Assembly (NCBI GenBank): GCA_016713665.1
Contig: JADJOR010000009.1
Location: 248,001 to 312,000 of the forward strand
Source of the DNA: Deltaproteobacteria bacterium
Lineage (GTDB): Bacteria > Myxococcota_A > UBA9160 > UBA4427
Direction of reading: 5' to 3'
DNA: 64,000 nt
The translations under genes were made by a program, and so were the position numbers. The notes under the pieces were generated by a model. It did no database searches. It saw nothing but the letters and a program-made list of their open reading frames with translations, and had not been told where the DNA came from. Positions 54,147 to 63,185 of this stretch are shown one piece after another (within the stretch, counting starts at the first letter, position 1; each line of letters starts with the position of its first letter).

Positions 54147-57035
54147 TCAGCCTGCTCGAGATTTCGTCGGTCGAAGGGCCCACCAGGCGGTGACGATCAG
54201 GGACAGGGCCAGCATCAGGGCCGCGAACGGCCACAGGGACGGCACGGGGGCCCCCCCCGGACAGTCGTCGTCGTTGCTGAAATCACATCCCGCCGCGCAG
54301 CATCCGTCTCCGTCCGTGCAGGAAGTGATCAGGGTGCCGGGATCGCAGACCCCGACGCTGCAGGTGTCCGGAACGGTGCAGGCGTTGCCGTCGTCGCAGC
54401 TCGCCTCGATCGGATCCCCGCACACCCCCGCGCCGTTGCAGACGTCGTCGGTGCACACGTTGCCGTCCGCCGAGCACGCCGTTCCGAACGGGTCCGCACA
54501 CTGATTGCCGGCCTCGTCGCAGGAGTCCGCGCACTCGCCGCCGCCCACGCAGGGATCGCCGGCTCCGACGCAGGCGCCGCCGTTGCAGGTGTCGAGCGCC
54601 GTGCAGAACTGTCCGTCGTCGCAGGGCGCGGTGTTGTTCACGCCGCAGGCGCCGGCGCCGTTGCAGACGTCGTCGGTGCAGCCGTTGGCGTCCGGGGTGC
54701 ACGTCGTCCCGAGCGGATCCGCACACTGGTTCCCGGCCTCGTCGCAGAAGTCCGCGCTCGCCGCCCCCCGCTGCACGGGTTCCCCGCGCTCACGCAGCCC
54801 CGCTGCACACGTCCGCGCCGGTGCAGAACTGACCGTCGTCGCAGCTGGCTCCGTCGTTGGGCGCGCAGACCGAGGGGGATCCTGCACAAGCCCAGCACGT
54901 CTCGATCTGACAGCTCGCCGAGCAGCCGTCGCCGCCGGTCGCGTCTCCGTCGTCGCAGGCTTCTCCAGCGCCGAGGAGGCCGTCTCCGCAAGCACCGGTC
55001 GTGAAGCGCCAGATCGGCCCCGTCGTCAGCGCGGTGCCGTCGTCGACGGTCGCGTACCACTCGTACGCTGCGCCGCTCGCGAGGCCGTTCCAGGTCATGC
55101 TCGCGTTCGTTCCCGAAGCGACACCCGTCTGGCTCCCGATCTGGACGAAGCCGGCGCCGCCCATGTCGTAGTCGAGCGTGAACGTGCTGCTGTCCCCGGC
55201 GCGGTACTGGTCGAGCCAGGGCGAGTAGGTCTCGACGACGATCTGGTTCTGCGCCGGTCGAAACGTCAGGATCCGAAGCCAGCCATTGCCACCGGCCGGA
55301 TCGCATTGGTAGTCGGAGAGCATGCTGTAGACGGTGCGGCCGTCGAACGTGTCCTGTCGTCGTCCCTCGGAGCAGACGTGTCCGGACAGCATCATGAACA
55401 GGTTCGGATTTCCCTTGAGCGCATCGTAGACCGCCTGGCCCTGGGTCCCGAAGCTCGCGGGATTGCCGGTATTGACGATGTGGTGGGCATAGACGATGGC
55501 GCGGCGATCCGGATGGCTCTGGAGCAGGGCATTGGCCCAGCCGAGGACGGCCGCGTCGGGGGCCGTGTCGTACTCGAAGCTGATCGCGATGAAGTCCATT
55601 CCGCTCGCGCTGAACAGATCGTAATGGTTGTCGTTGGCCGTCCCGAAGTGGCCACCGTAATAGGACCGTCCCAGGAAGCGCGACTCGCCGAAGTAGGCGT
55701 TGTAGCTCGAGGTGGAGCTCCCGGGCGGGCTGCCCTCGGGATCGCCGATCGGAGATTGATCGTGATTGCCCACCGCGATCCCGAATGGCATGCCGTCGAC
55801 CAGCTGGGTCGTGACCGGATCTTCGAGCAGCGAGATGGCGGCGTCGGCGACCTCCCACTCGACGTCGTTGCCCCCGTTGTTGCCGTTCTGGACGCAGTCC
55901 CCGAGCTGCGCCACGTAGGCGATGTTGCGGCTCGCGCGCTGGTCCACGATCCACTGCGTCTGGGCATCGAAGATCGCCGGACTGCCCCCGTTCAGGCTCG
56001 AGCTGTAGAACTGCGTGTCGGGGAGCGCGATCACCGTGAAGTCGGGCGCCGCAGCGGCAACGGCGCGTCCATGAAAGCGGACCGTCGTTTCGTCCGCGTC
56101 GGGGTCGACGGCCGTCAGGCTGAGCTGCGGTGATTGCGCGACCCCGGTCGCTGCATCCGCCGGGGTGACGAGTGCGGGTGCGAGGGGCGGCGTGTTCAGC
56201 CCAAACGGCGAGCCGACTTCCCAGCTCGCGCCCGTCCCGACGAGGGTGCCGGACTCGGGGGAACCGGAGCTGTCTCCGATCGCGGTCCCGGTTCCCTCGT
56301 CGAAGCCCCAACGGCCCAACAGGTTCGGATCGCTCGTGATCTCCTGGTTGATCGCCGCCTGGATCGCGGCCTGACTCCGGGCGACGTTCCAGACGCGGGC
56401 TTCGTCGAGGCGGCCGTCGAATCCGCCCGACGCGACGCCGGTCGAATTCAAGGCCGTAGCGAGCGCCGCATGCTGGATGCTGTCGCTCCGAACCGGCTGG
56501 CCGACGGCGAGCGTCGTCTCGAGGGCACCGTTCAGATAGAGGCGCCAGGTCGTCCCGTCGTAGCTGGCCGCGGCGTGCGACCAGACACCGGTCGTGACGG
56601 GCGTCGTGCCCGCGACCGGATGATTCAGTCCGGGCGTCGCGCCCGCGGCTCCCTCTTCGAAGTCGGCGACGAGCACGCCGTCCGAAGCTCGAATGCCGAG
56701 GAACCAGTTCATGTCGCGGTTGTTGCCGTCGGCCTCCCGCGTCCCTTGGTGATCAGCGGAATCGCGGTCACGCCGCCGGTGCCCGTCGAAACACTCGCGC
56801 CGGTTCCATCACGGCGGAACCAGGTCTCGATCGTGAAGCTCGCGAGGCCGAGGGTCGGCGCGCTGCCGAAAGTCACGTACGCGCCGGAGCTGCCGAAGTC
56901 GAGCGAGCAATCCGGCGGCGTACAGGCGGCTTCTGCGGCGGCAAGAGGGACGAGGCTCAGCCCGATCGCACCGATCACGCCTCGCAGCCATCCCCCTCGT
57001 CGGCCGCGAAGTCCGATCGATTCCAGCCCGTCCAT
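54147..57035 (-). pseudogene. LamG-metallophosphoesterase Cys-rich surface protein, copy 2, nearly intact
   Basis: The best copy, about 960 residues after two or three shift corrections (near 56740 and between 54750 and 54800). Order: signal peptide (GVIGAIGLSLVPLAAAEAA), LamG (YVTFGSAP to RWGFDEGTGT), calcineurin-like phosphoesterase with IALPDTQFYS, AQLGDCVQNG, AVGNHDQSP and SGHVCSEG, a fibronectin III-like strand set (WNGLASGAAYEWYATVDDG), a DUF4215 repeat (CGDGLLGAGEACDDGD), Cys-rich repeats (CDDGQFCTALDTCNGGACVG) and a C-terminal sorting-like end, VPSLWPFAALMLALSLIVTA plus basic residues. It is predicted to be a cell-surface phosphoesterase. The ATG at 57035 has GGAGAG upstream; the one at 57050 is an alternative. 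Confidence 0.82.
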
Positions 57036-57060
57036 GTGAACTCTCCGCATCCGTTTCGGT

Positions 57061-59551
57061 TCAGCCTGCTCGAGATTTCGTCGGTCGAAGGGCCCACCAG
57101 GCGGTGACGATCAGGGACAGGGCCAGCATCAGGGCCGCGAACGGCCACAGGGACGGCACGGGGCCCCCGGACAGTCGTCGTCGTTGCTGAAATCACATCC
57201 CGCCGCGCAGCATCCGTCTCCGTCCGTGCAGGAAGTGATCAGGGTGCCGGGATCGCAGACCCCGACGCTGCAGGTGTCCGGAACGGTGCAGGCGTTGCCG
57301 TCGTCGCAGCTCGCCTCGATCGGATCCCCGCACACCCCCGCGCCGTTGCAGACGTCGTCGGTGCACACGTTGCCGTCCGCCGAGCACGCCGTTCCGAACG
57401 GGTCCGCACACTGATTGCCGGCCCCGTCGCAGGAGTCCCGCACTCGCCGCCGCCCACGCAGGGATCGCCGGCTCCGACGCAGGCGCCGCCGTTGCAGGTG
57501 TCGAGCGCCGTGCAGAACTGTCCGTCGTCGCAGGGCGCGGTGTTGTTCACGCCGCAGGCGCCGGCGCCGTTGCAGACGTCGTCGGTGCAGCCGTTGGCGT
57601 CCGGGGTGCACGTCGTCCCGAGCGGATCCGCACACTGGTTCCCGGCCTCGTCGCAGAAGTCCGCGCACTCGCCGCCCCCGCTGCACGGGTTCCCCGCGCT
57701 CACGCACGAGCCCCCGCTGCACACGTCCGCGCCGGTGCAGAACTGACCGTCGTCGCAGCTGGCCGTATTGTTCACGCCGCAGGCGCCCGCGCCGTTGCAG
57801 ACGTCGTCGGTACAGGCGTTGCCGTCCGCAGCGCAGGGGGTCCCGATCGGGTCGGCGCAGACGTCCGTCGCCTCGTTGCAGACGTCGCCGCACTCCGATC
57901 CGCCCGCGCACGGATCGCCGACATGAACCTCGCATCGAAGCGTCGTCGCGTTGCACTGGTCGGCGCCGTTGCAGAAGAGAGCATCGTTGCACGCTGCCAT
58001 CGCACTGAAGAGCGCGTTGCTCGTCAGCCAGGTCGGCCCGCCCGTGAGCGTGCCGGTCGAGAGCGCCGGACCCACCGAGTCGGCGGTGGTTGAGCCACTG
58101 CCCTCGCCGAGCCCCCAGCGCGCGACGAGACCAGGCCCGGAGGTGAGCTCCGTCCGGTAGCTCGCCTGGATCTCCGCCTGTGTCCGCGCGACGCTCCAGA
58201 CCCGGACCTCGTCGATCATGCCGGCGAAAAAGCCCTGGGCGACCCCCGTCGAACGGAGCATCGTTCCGATGCCCGCGTGCTGGATGCTGTCGCTCCGAAC
58301 CGGCTGATTGACGACGAGCGTCGCCTCGAGGGCGCCGTTCAGATACAGGCGCCAGCTGGAGCCATCGTAGGTGGCGGCCGCGTGGTACCAGGTGTTGTTG
58401 GCGATCGGCGTCGTGCCGCTGATCGGATGATTCAGACCGGGCGAGGTGCCCCCGGCACCTTCCTCGAAGTCGGCCGCCAGGACGTTGCCCGTCGTGTTGA
58501 TGCCGAAGACGAAGTTGGCATCGACATTCGAGTTTTCGGCCTGAGCCGCGCCCTTGGCGATCAAGGGAACCACGGTGACGCCGCCGGTCCCCGTCGAGCT
58601 GCCCGTGCCGGCAGCCGTCCGATTGAACCAGGCCTCGACCGTGAAGGTCGCGAGCTTGAGCTCTGCGGCGTCGCCGAACGTGACGTAGTCGTCGGTTCCG
58701 TCGAAGCGGAGCATCGCGTTGTCCAGGTTCTCGCAGGCGGCCAGGTCGAAGGGCGCGCCGGCGACGAAGCTCGCCCCCGCGCCGACGATCGTTCCGTTCG
58801 CGCTGCCGACGGAATCGACCACCGTGACGCCAGGTCCGTCCTCGAATCCCCAGCGCGCGACGAGACCCGTCCCGCTGGTGAGCTGGGAATTCAGGTCGGC
58901 GCGAATCTGCGTCGCACTGCGCGCGACGTTCCAGATGCGAGCCTCATCGAGGGCCCCCTGGAAGAAGCCGGCCGGAACCCCGAGAGAGTCGATGTTCGTG
59001 CCGAGCCCTGCGTGCTGGATGCTGTCGCTCCGGACCGGTTGGCCGACCACGACCTGCGCCTCGAGTACGCCATTCAGATAGAGACGCCAGGTCGTGCCGT
59101 CGTAACTGACGGCCGCGTGGTACCAGATGCCGTCGACGATCGGCGTCACGCCCGAGATCGGATGATTGAGTCCGGGCGTCGCTCCGCCCGCGCCCTCCTC
59201 GAAGTCCGCCGCCAGGACGTTGCCCGCCGTGTTGATGCCCAGCATGTAGTTCGCGTCGACGTTCGAAGCGTCCGCCTCGGCATCGCCTTTCGAGACGAGG
59301 GGCAGGAAGGTCGCTATTCCGCCGGACCCCGTGCTGACCGCGACGCCCGGACCGTCGCGCCGAAGCCAGGTCTCCAACGTAAACGTCGACAGGCCGAGCG
59401 AAGACGCGTTCCCGAACGTCACGTACGTATTCGTCCCGTTCAGCGAGAGCGCATCGCGCGCAGAATCCGCTCCCAGGGCGACGAGAAGCAGCGCGGCCGC
59501 GCAGCCCGCCGAGACGACTGCGGAGCGGACGGTTCGAAGGGGGGAGCGCAT
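57061..59551 (-). pseudogene. Double-LamG Cys-rich surface protein, copy 3 type, frameshifted near the end
   Basis: From the ATG at 59551, with GGAGGAA upstream, this is a secreted protein of about 830 residues after correction. It has a signal peptide (VVSAGCAAALLLVALGADSA), two tandem LamG domains (LSTFTLETWLRRDG and LATFTVEAWFNRTAAG), and the same Cys-rich repeats as copies 1 and 2 but no metallophosphoesterase. Bases 57061-57763 are nearly identical to the 3' ends of the other two copies. A shift near 57430 breaks the Cys-rich region, and another near 57160 breaks the last membrane segment. The shared end suggests recombination or gene conversion. Confidence 0.8.
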
Positions 59552-59956
59552 GAAGATTCCTCCGCGTCCGTCCGGGAACGGGCGGATGCATCGTCGGGAC
59601 GGATCGCATCCACCCGCTCGACGACCGGGATGGAGGTCGCCTAACTGCCAGTGGACACCATGGCCTGACCCGGTGTCAAGACAATTCGCCGGTGGCCTCG
59701 CTGCGCGCCGCCGAAGACGTCGGCGTCCGGCGTCGGGCATGCGATCGGGATTTCGCAATGGATGCAGACACTCGAAGGCGAAGCTGCATGTTCGTGGAGC
59801 ATTGCCGTCGGGAGCAAACATCGGTTCGCGCGGCGAATTGACTTGACCGCTCGAGAGCATGGGATCAGGATCGTCGGATCAATCGTTGATTCGCGTCCCA
59901 ACGTTCCAATGTCCCAGCGTCCCAACGTCCCAATGTCCCAGCGTCGAGGTCGAGCG
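59552..59956. other. Divergent intergenic region with a 24-bp direct repeat
   Basis: About 400 bp between two divergent surface-protein genes. It has two adjacent 24-bp units at 59895-59918 and 59919-59942 (GTCCCAACGTTCCAATGTCC, then CAGC), differing at one base, 14 bp before the PEP-CTERM start. The rest is lower in GC than the genes (for example around 59690-59890), which suits promoters. The frame of the downstream gene is open through the repeats, but the signal peptide starts later. Confidence 0.55.
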
Positions 59957-61903
59957 ATGTCGCGTCGTATCCGGTTTGCTTCAGATTCGATTTCGCAGGT
60001 GTCGACGCTCGCGCTCTCCGTGCTGACGCTCGCGACTCTGCTGGCCGCTCCGCCGGCGTGGTCCCAGACGATCCTTCATTACGACTTCGATCAGACCGGA
60101 ACGTCCGTCAGCAGCGACGGCACGAGCAACGCGCCGCTCACGCTGCGCAACAGCGCGGGGACCGCGACGGACCTGCACAGCGCGGATGCCCGGGGCGTCA
60201 GCGGACGCGCGGGGGATCGTTCGTTCCAGAATACCGGGGCATCCGACCATGGAAGCGCCGCCAGCGCCGCGACGAACGGCTTTCGCGCGGACCAGCCGGA
60301 CGACGCGGCCATCGACGGCCTCGCGACCTTCACCCTCTCCGGCTGGTTCAAGACCGGGGACTGGACGGGCTTGAGCGGCAAGACGCCGCGACTCGTCGAG
60401 AACCACGACGGCGCCAACGGATTCAACCTCCAGTTCCTGAGCGGCTCGGCCGGGGATCTGAAGCTCGAGATCGACTCGACGTCCGCTCCGGCACCACTCG
60501 AGGCGAGCTCGGGCACGACTGGTCTATACGCCGGAAAGTCCACCTGGATCTTCTTTGCAGTTCGTTACGACGGCACCTCGAGCACGGGCAACGTCGATTT
60601 CTATCGTGGCTTTCGGAACGACGCGGAAGCGGCGGAGCTGGGGGCCGCGTCGGCAGCCGTCGAGCTCGTGGCGTCCAGCAGCCTGGGCTGTACGACCTGC
60701 ACGCTCGATCGGGGTGTGGTCGGCGACGACGGGTCGGGCCTCGTCATCGGCAACCGGGACGAGCTCGGGCGGCCCTTCGACGGCTTCATCGACGACGTGC
60801 GGATCGACGCCGGCCTGACGATCCCGGCGACGCTCGAGAGCTATCGGCAGGGAGCCCTCGCGACGGATCCGATCTCGATCGAGTGGTCGAGCTCGACGAC
60901 GGTGGCCACGACGGTCGCGGACCAGAACCAGAACACGATCACGGTGAACGAGCTGAGCGCCATCGACTACGACGCCACCAGCGGGCGATTCTGGGGTGTG
61001 AGCGACAAGAGCGGCCGACTGCTGGAGCTCGACGTCGATTTCGATTCCGATGGCGCGATCGTCGGTGCCGCTTCGATCGATGCCGTGGTCGTCGCGAATG
61101 TGTCCGACTACGAGGGCATCGCGCTGCCCGCCGGCGCCCAGAGCGTGTTCGTGAGCGATGAGGCATCGCCGCCCCAGATCCGCGAGTTCGATCTCTCCGA
61201 TGGATCGCTGCTCCAGAGCCTGGCCATTCCGAGCGTCTTCGCCTCGTCCCGCGCCAATCTGCGTTTCGAGAGTCTGTCGCGGAGCTACGACGAAACGGAG
61301 ATGGTCGCCGCGGTCCAGCAAGCGCTCACGGTCGACGGACCCAGCGGAACCTCGACCACGATTCCGACGGTCGTGCGGATGTTGCGTCAGGTCGTCGCGG
61401 GTACCTCGGTGACCCCTGCCGAACAGTACGCGTACGTGGTCGAGCCGCTTCACGCGACCCCTCTGGGCGGAGACGGCAGCAGCCTTTCGGAGATCGAGCA
61501 CCTGCCCGACGGTCGACTCCTCGGGATCGAGCGGTCGGAGAGCTCGAACGAGACGCTGATCCGGATCTTCGAGATCGTGCGTGTCGGGGCGACCGACGTC
61601 AGTCAAGGGGCGGCGGCCACTGGCCTGATCGGGCAGAGCTACACGCCGGTCGAAAAGACGTTGCTGTTCGCCGATCTGCTCGGAAAGCTCGAAGGGTTCG
61701 CGGTCGGCCCTCAGCTTCCGGATGGTCGGCTGGTCGCCCTCGCGGTCGAGGACAACAGCGGGTCCGGGCCGAACGTCCTGCACTCCTTCGTCATCGACGT
61801 TCCGGAGCCGGGGCTGGGCGCGCTGCTGACGGCCGGAGTCCTGGCGCTCGGGCTGCGGCATTCGTCCGCTGGGCCGCGGCGGAAGGTGCGCGAGAATCGC
61901 TAG
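59957..61903 (+). CDS. PEP-CTERM-sorted LamG/phytase-like surface protein
   Basis: A 648-residue exported protein from the ATG at 59957. The signal peptide is STLALSVLTLATLLAAPPAW. A LamG-like domain follows (ILHYDFDQTG to GFIDDVRIDAG). The central part is an esterase/phytase-like propeller: ELSAIDYDATSGRFWGVSDK, YEGIALPAGAQSVFVSDEAS, LRFESLSRSYDE and EIEHLPDGRLLGIERSE. The end is a PEP-CTERM signal, VPEPGLGALLTAGVLALGLR then Arg residues, which implies processing by an exosortase; none is in the window. Its stop shares CTAG with the convergent gene's stop. Confidence 0.85.
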   Translation: MSRRIRFASDSISQVSTLALSVLTLATLLAAPPAWSQTILHYDFDQTGTSVSSDGTSNAPLTLRNSAGTATDLHSADARGVSGRAGDRSFQNTGASDHGSAASAATNGFRADQPDDAAIDGLATFTLSGWFKTGDWTGLSGKTPRLVENHDGANGFNLQFLSGSAGDLKLEIDSTSAPAPLEASSGTTGLYAGKSTWIFFAVRYDGTSSTGNVDFYRGFRNDAEAAELGAASAAVELVASSSLGCTTCTLDRGVVGDDGSGLVIGNRDELGRPFDGFIDDVRIDAGLTIPATLESYRQGALATDPISIEWSSSTTVATTVADQNQNTITVNELSAIDYDATSGRFWGVSDKSGRLLELDVDFDSDGAIVGAASIDAVVVANVSDYEGIALPAGAQSVFVSDEASPPQIREFDLSDGSLLQSLAIPSVFASSRANLRFESLSRSYDETEMVAAVQQALTVDGPSGTSTTIPTVVRMLRQVVAGTSVTPAEQYAYVVEPLHATPLGGDGSSLSEIEHLPDGRLLGIERSESSNETLIRIFEIVRVGATDVSQGAAATGLIGQSYTPVEKTLLFADLLGKLEGFAVGPQLPDGRLVALAVEDNSGSGPNVLHSFVIDVPEPGLGALLTAGVLALGLRHSSAGPRRKVRENR

Positions 61904-63137
61904 TCGCGATCTTCCGCCGGAATGTCCTTCGCCTTCACGACCTTGAAGGTCGCTTCCATCGGCGGATTCGCGAGCAGCGTGCGGATCAGGATCTGGCCGT
62001 GGGCATAGCCCTGGGTCGAGATCCAGTTCTTCGTGCCGGGATCCCCGTTCGCTGCGTAGATCCGGAAGCTCCCGTCCGCGTCCTTCACGACGTGGCGATT
62101 CGAGATGCCGACCTTGTGGTGGCGGTAGTCGCCGCTCTCGAGGTAGCGGGTCAGGATCTGGAGGTTCCAGTAGCGGCAGGGCACGTCCTTGCCCGTCACG
62201 ACGATGACCTCGTCGGGGGCGAGCTTGAAGGTCCCGCCGATGTACTGGATGCCCGGGCCGGGCAGGTTGTTGCGCACGAGCTTCGGGTCGATCATCGCCG
62301 CGAGCTCCTGCGGCGTGTACTGCTCCGATGAATCCTCGTCGAGGACGATCTCGCCGTCCTGGATCCGCGTCATGCTGCCCTTGCGCTCGCTCGAGCCGCC
62401 GTCGCCGGCGCCCTGGTACTCGATCCGGTTCAGGCCGATGAAGATCGAGAGGCCGAGGGAGACGTTGGTCGCGTCGTCGATGAAGTCGACGACGCGGCGC
62501 AGGCCCGCCTCGAGCTCCGCCTCGTCGTAGGGCGCAGGGGCGGGGACCTCGGACAGGCATTCGAGCTGCATCGCCATCGCGCGCTTGCGGCCCTGGTCGA
62601 CGGAATCGACGAAATCGTCGAAGTACTCGCGCGTGAACAGGATCGGTCGGCGGCCCTTGAGCGCGATCCAGTTGCGGGCGCCGTCGGGCTTCTTCTCCGA
62701 GAGGTAGATCTCCGCGATCTTCTCGCCGAAGATGTCGTCCCAGACGACGTCCTGGTCGATCAGATGGTCGACGATGTAGTAGGTGTCGTTCTCGTCGTAG
62801 GCGTAGATCGTCGCAGAGAAGAAGAGCTCGTCGCCCCGGCGCAGCGAGAACTTGTAGACGAGGTTCTCGTCGAGCTTGGCTTCGCGGTAGAGGGTGTCCG
62901 TGCCGTCGCCCTTGAACTTGCGGATCGTCGTCATCATGCGGCGCAGCTCGGGGCGGTTGCGATCGGCCTCCATCTCGAGGTCGTGGCCCGCGGAGACGAG
63001 GCGCAGCAGATAGCGGTAGCCCTCGGCGCGCTCGCGGCGCCGCGGGCGCCGGTGGGCGCGACGATCTTCTCGCCGATCTTCTCGAGAGCGCGGGTGAATT
63101 CGTTCCAGGCGGCCTGGGAGCGCGAGAGCGAAGGCAT
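61900..63137 (-). pseudogene. DUF1214 family protein, one frameshift near the N-terminus
   Basis: From the ATG at 63137 (MPSLSRSQAAWNEFTRALEK) the frame shifts around 63040-63065, and the body then reads ERAEGYRYLLRLVSAGHDLE onward to the stop at 61900, about 412 residues in all. The C-terminal third has the DUF1214 pattern, VPCRYWNLQILTRYLESGDY and WISTQGYAHGQILIRTLLAN. Proteins with DUF1254 or DUF1214 are of uncertain function, often near lipid or surface genes. There is no signal peptide. The shift lies in a run of CGC-type triplets and is likely an error. Confidence 0.78.
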
Positions 63138-63185
63138 CAGGGGACCTCGGTCGACGGGATCGCGCGGCGGCGCGATGGGCATTAC

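Larger units (their letters stand above)
51259..57763. repeat. Tandem repeat of about 2.9 kb: two full units plus a shared 3' end
   Basis: Unit 1 is 51259-54146 and unit 2 is 54147-57060. A third partial unit, 57061-57763, covers only the 3' gene end. Each begins TCAGCCTGCTCGAGATTTCG and the full units end just before the next copy of it. Identity outside indels looks almost complete. Because units 1 and 2 contain whole genes in head-to-tail order, an unequal crossover is a natural origin, and a misassembled duplicate of one gene is the main alternative. Confidence 0.85.

Noticed and set aside
57239..59860. Upstream extension of the double-LamG gene to 59860
   Set aside because: The signal peptide and a GGAGGAA site place the start at 59551; the extra residues lack any export or domain signal.
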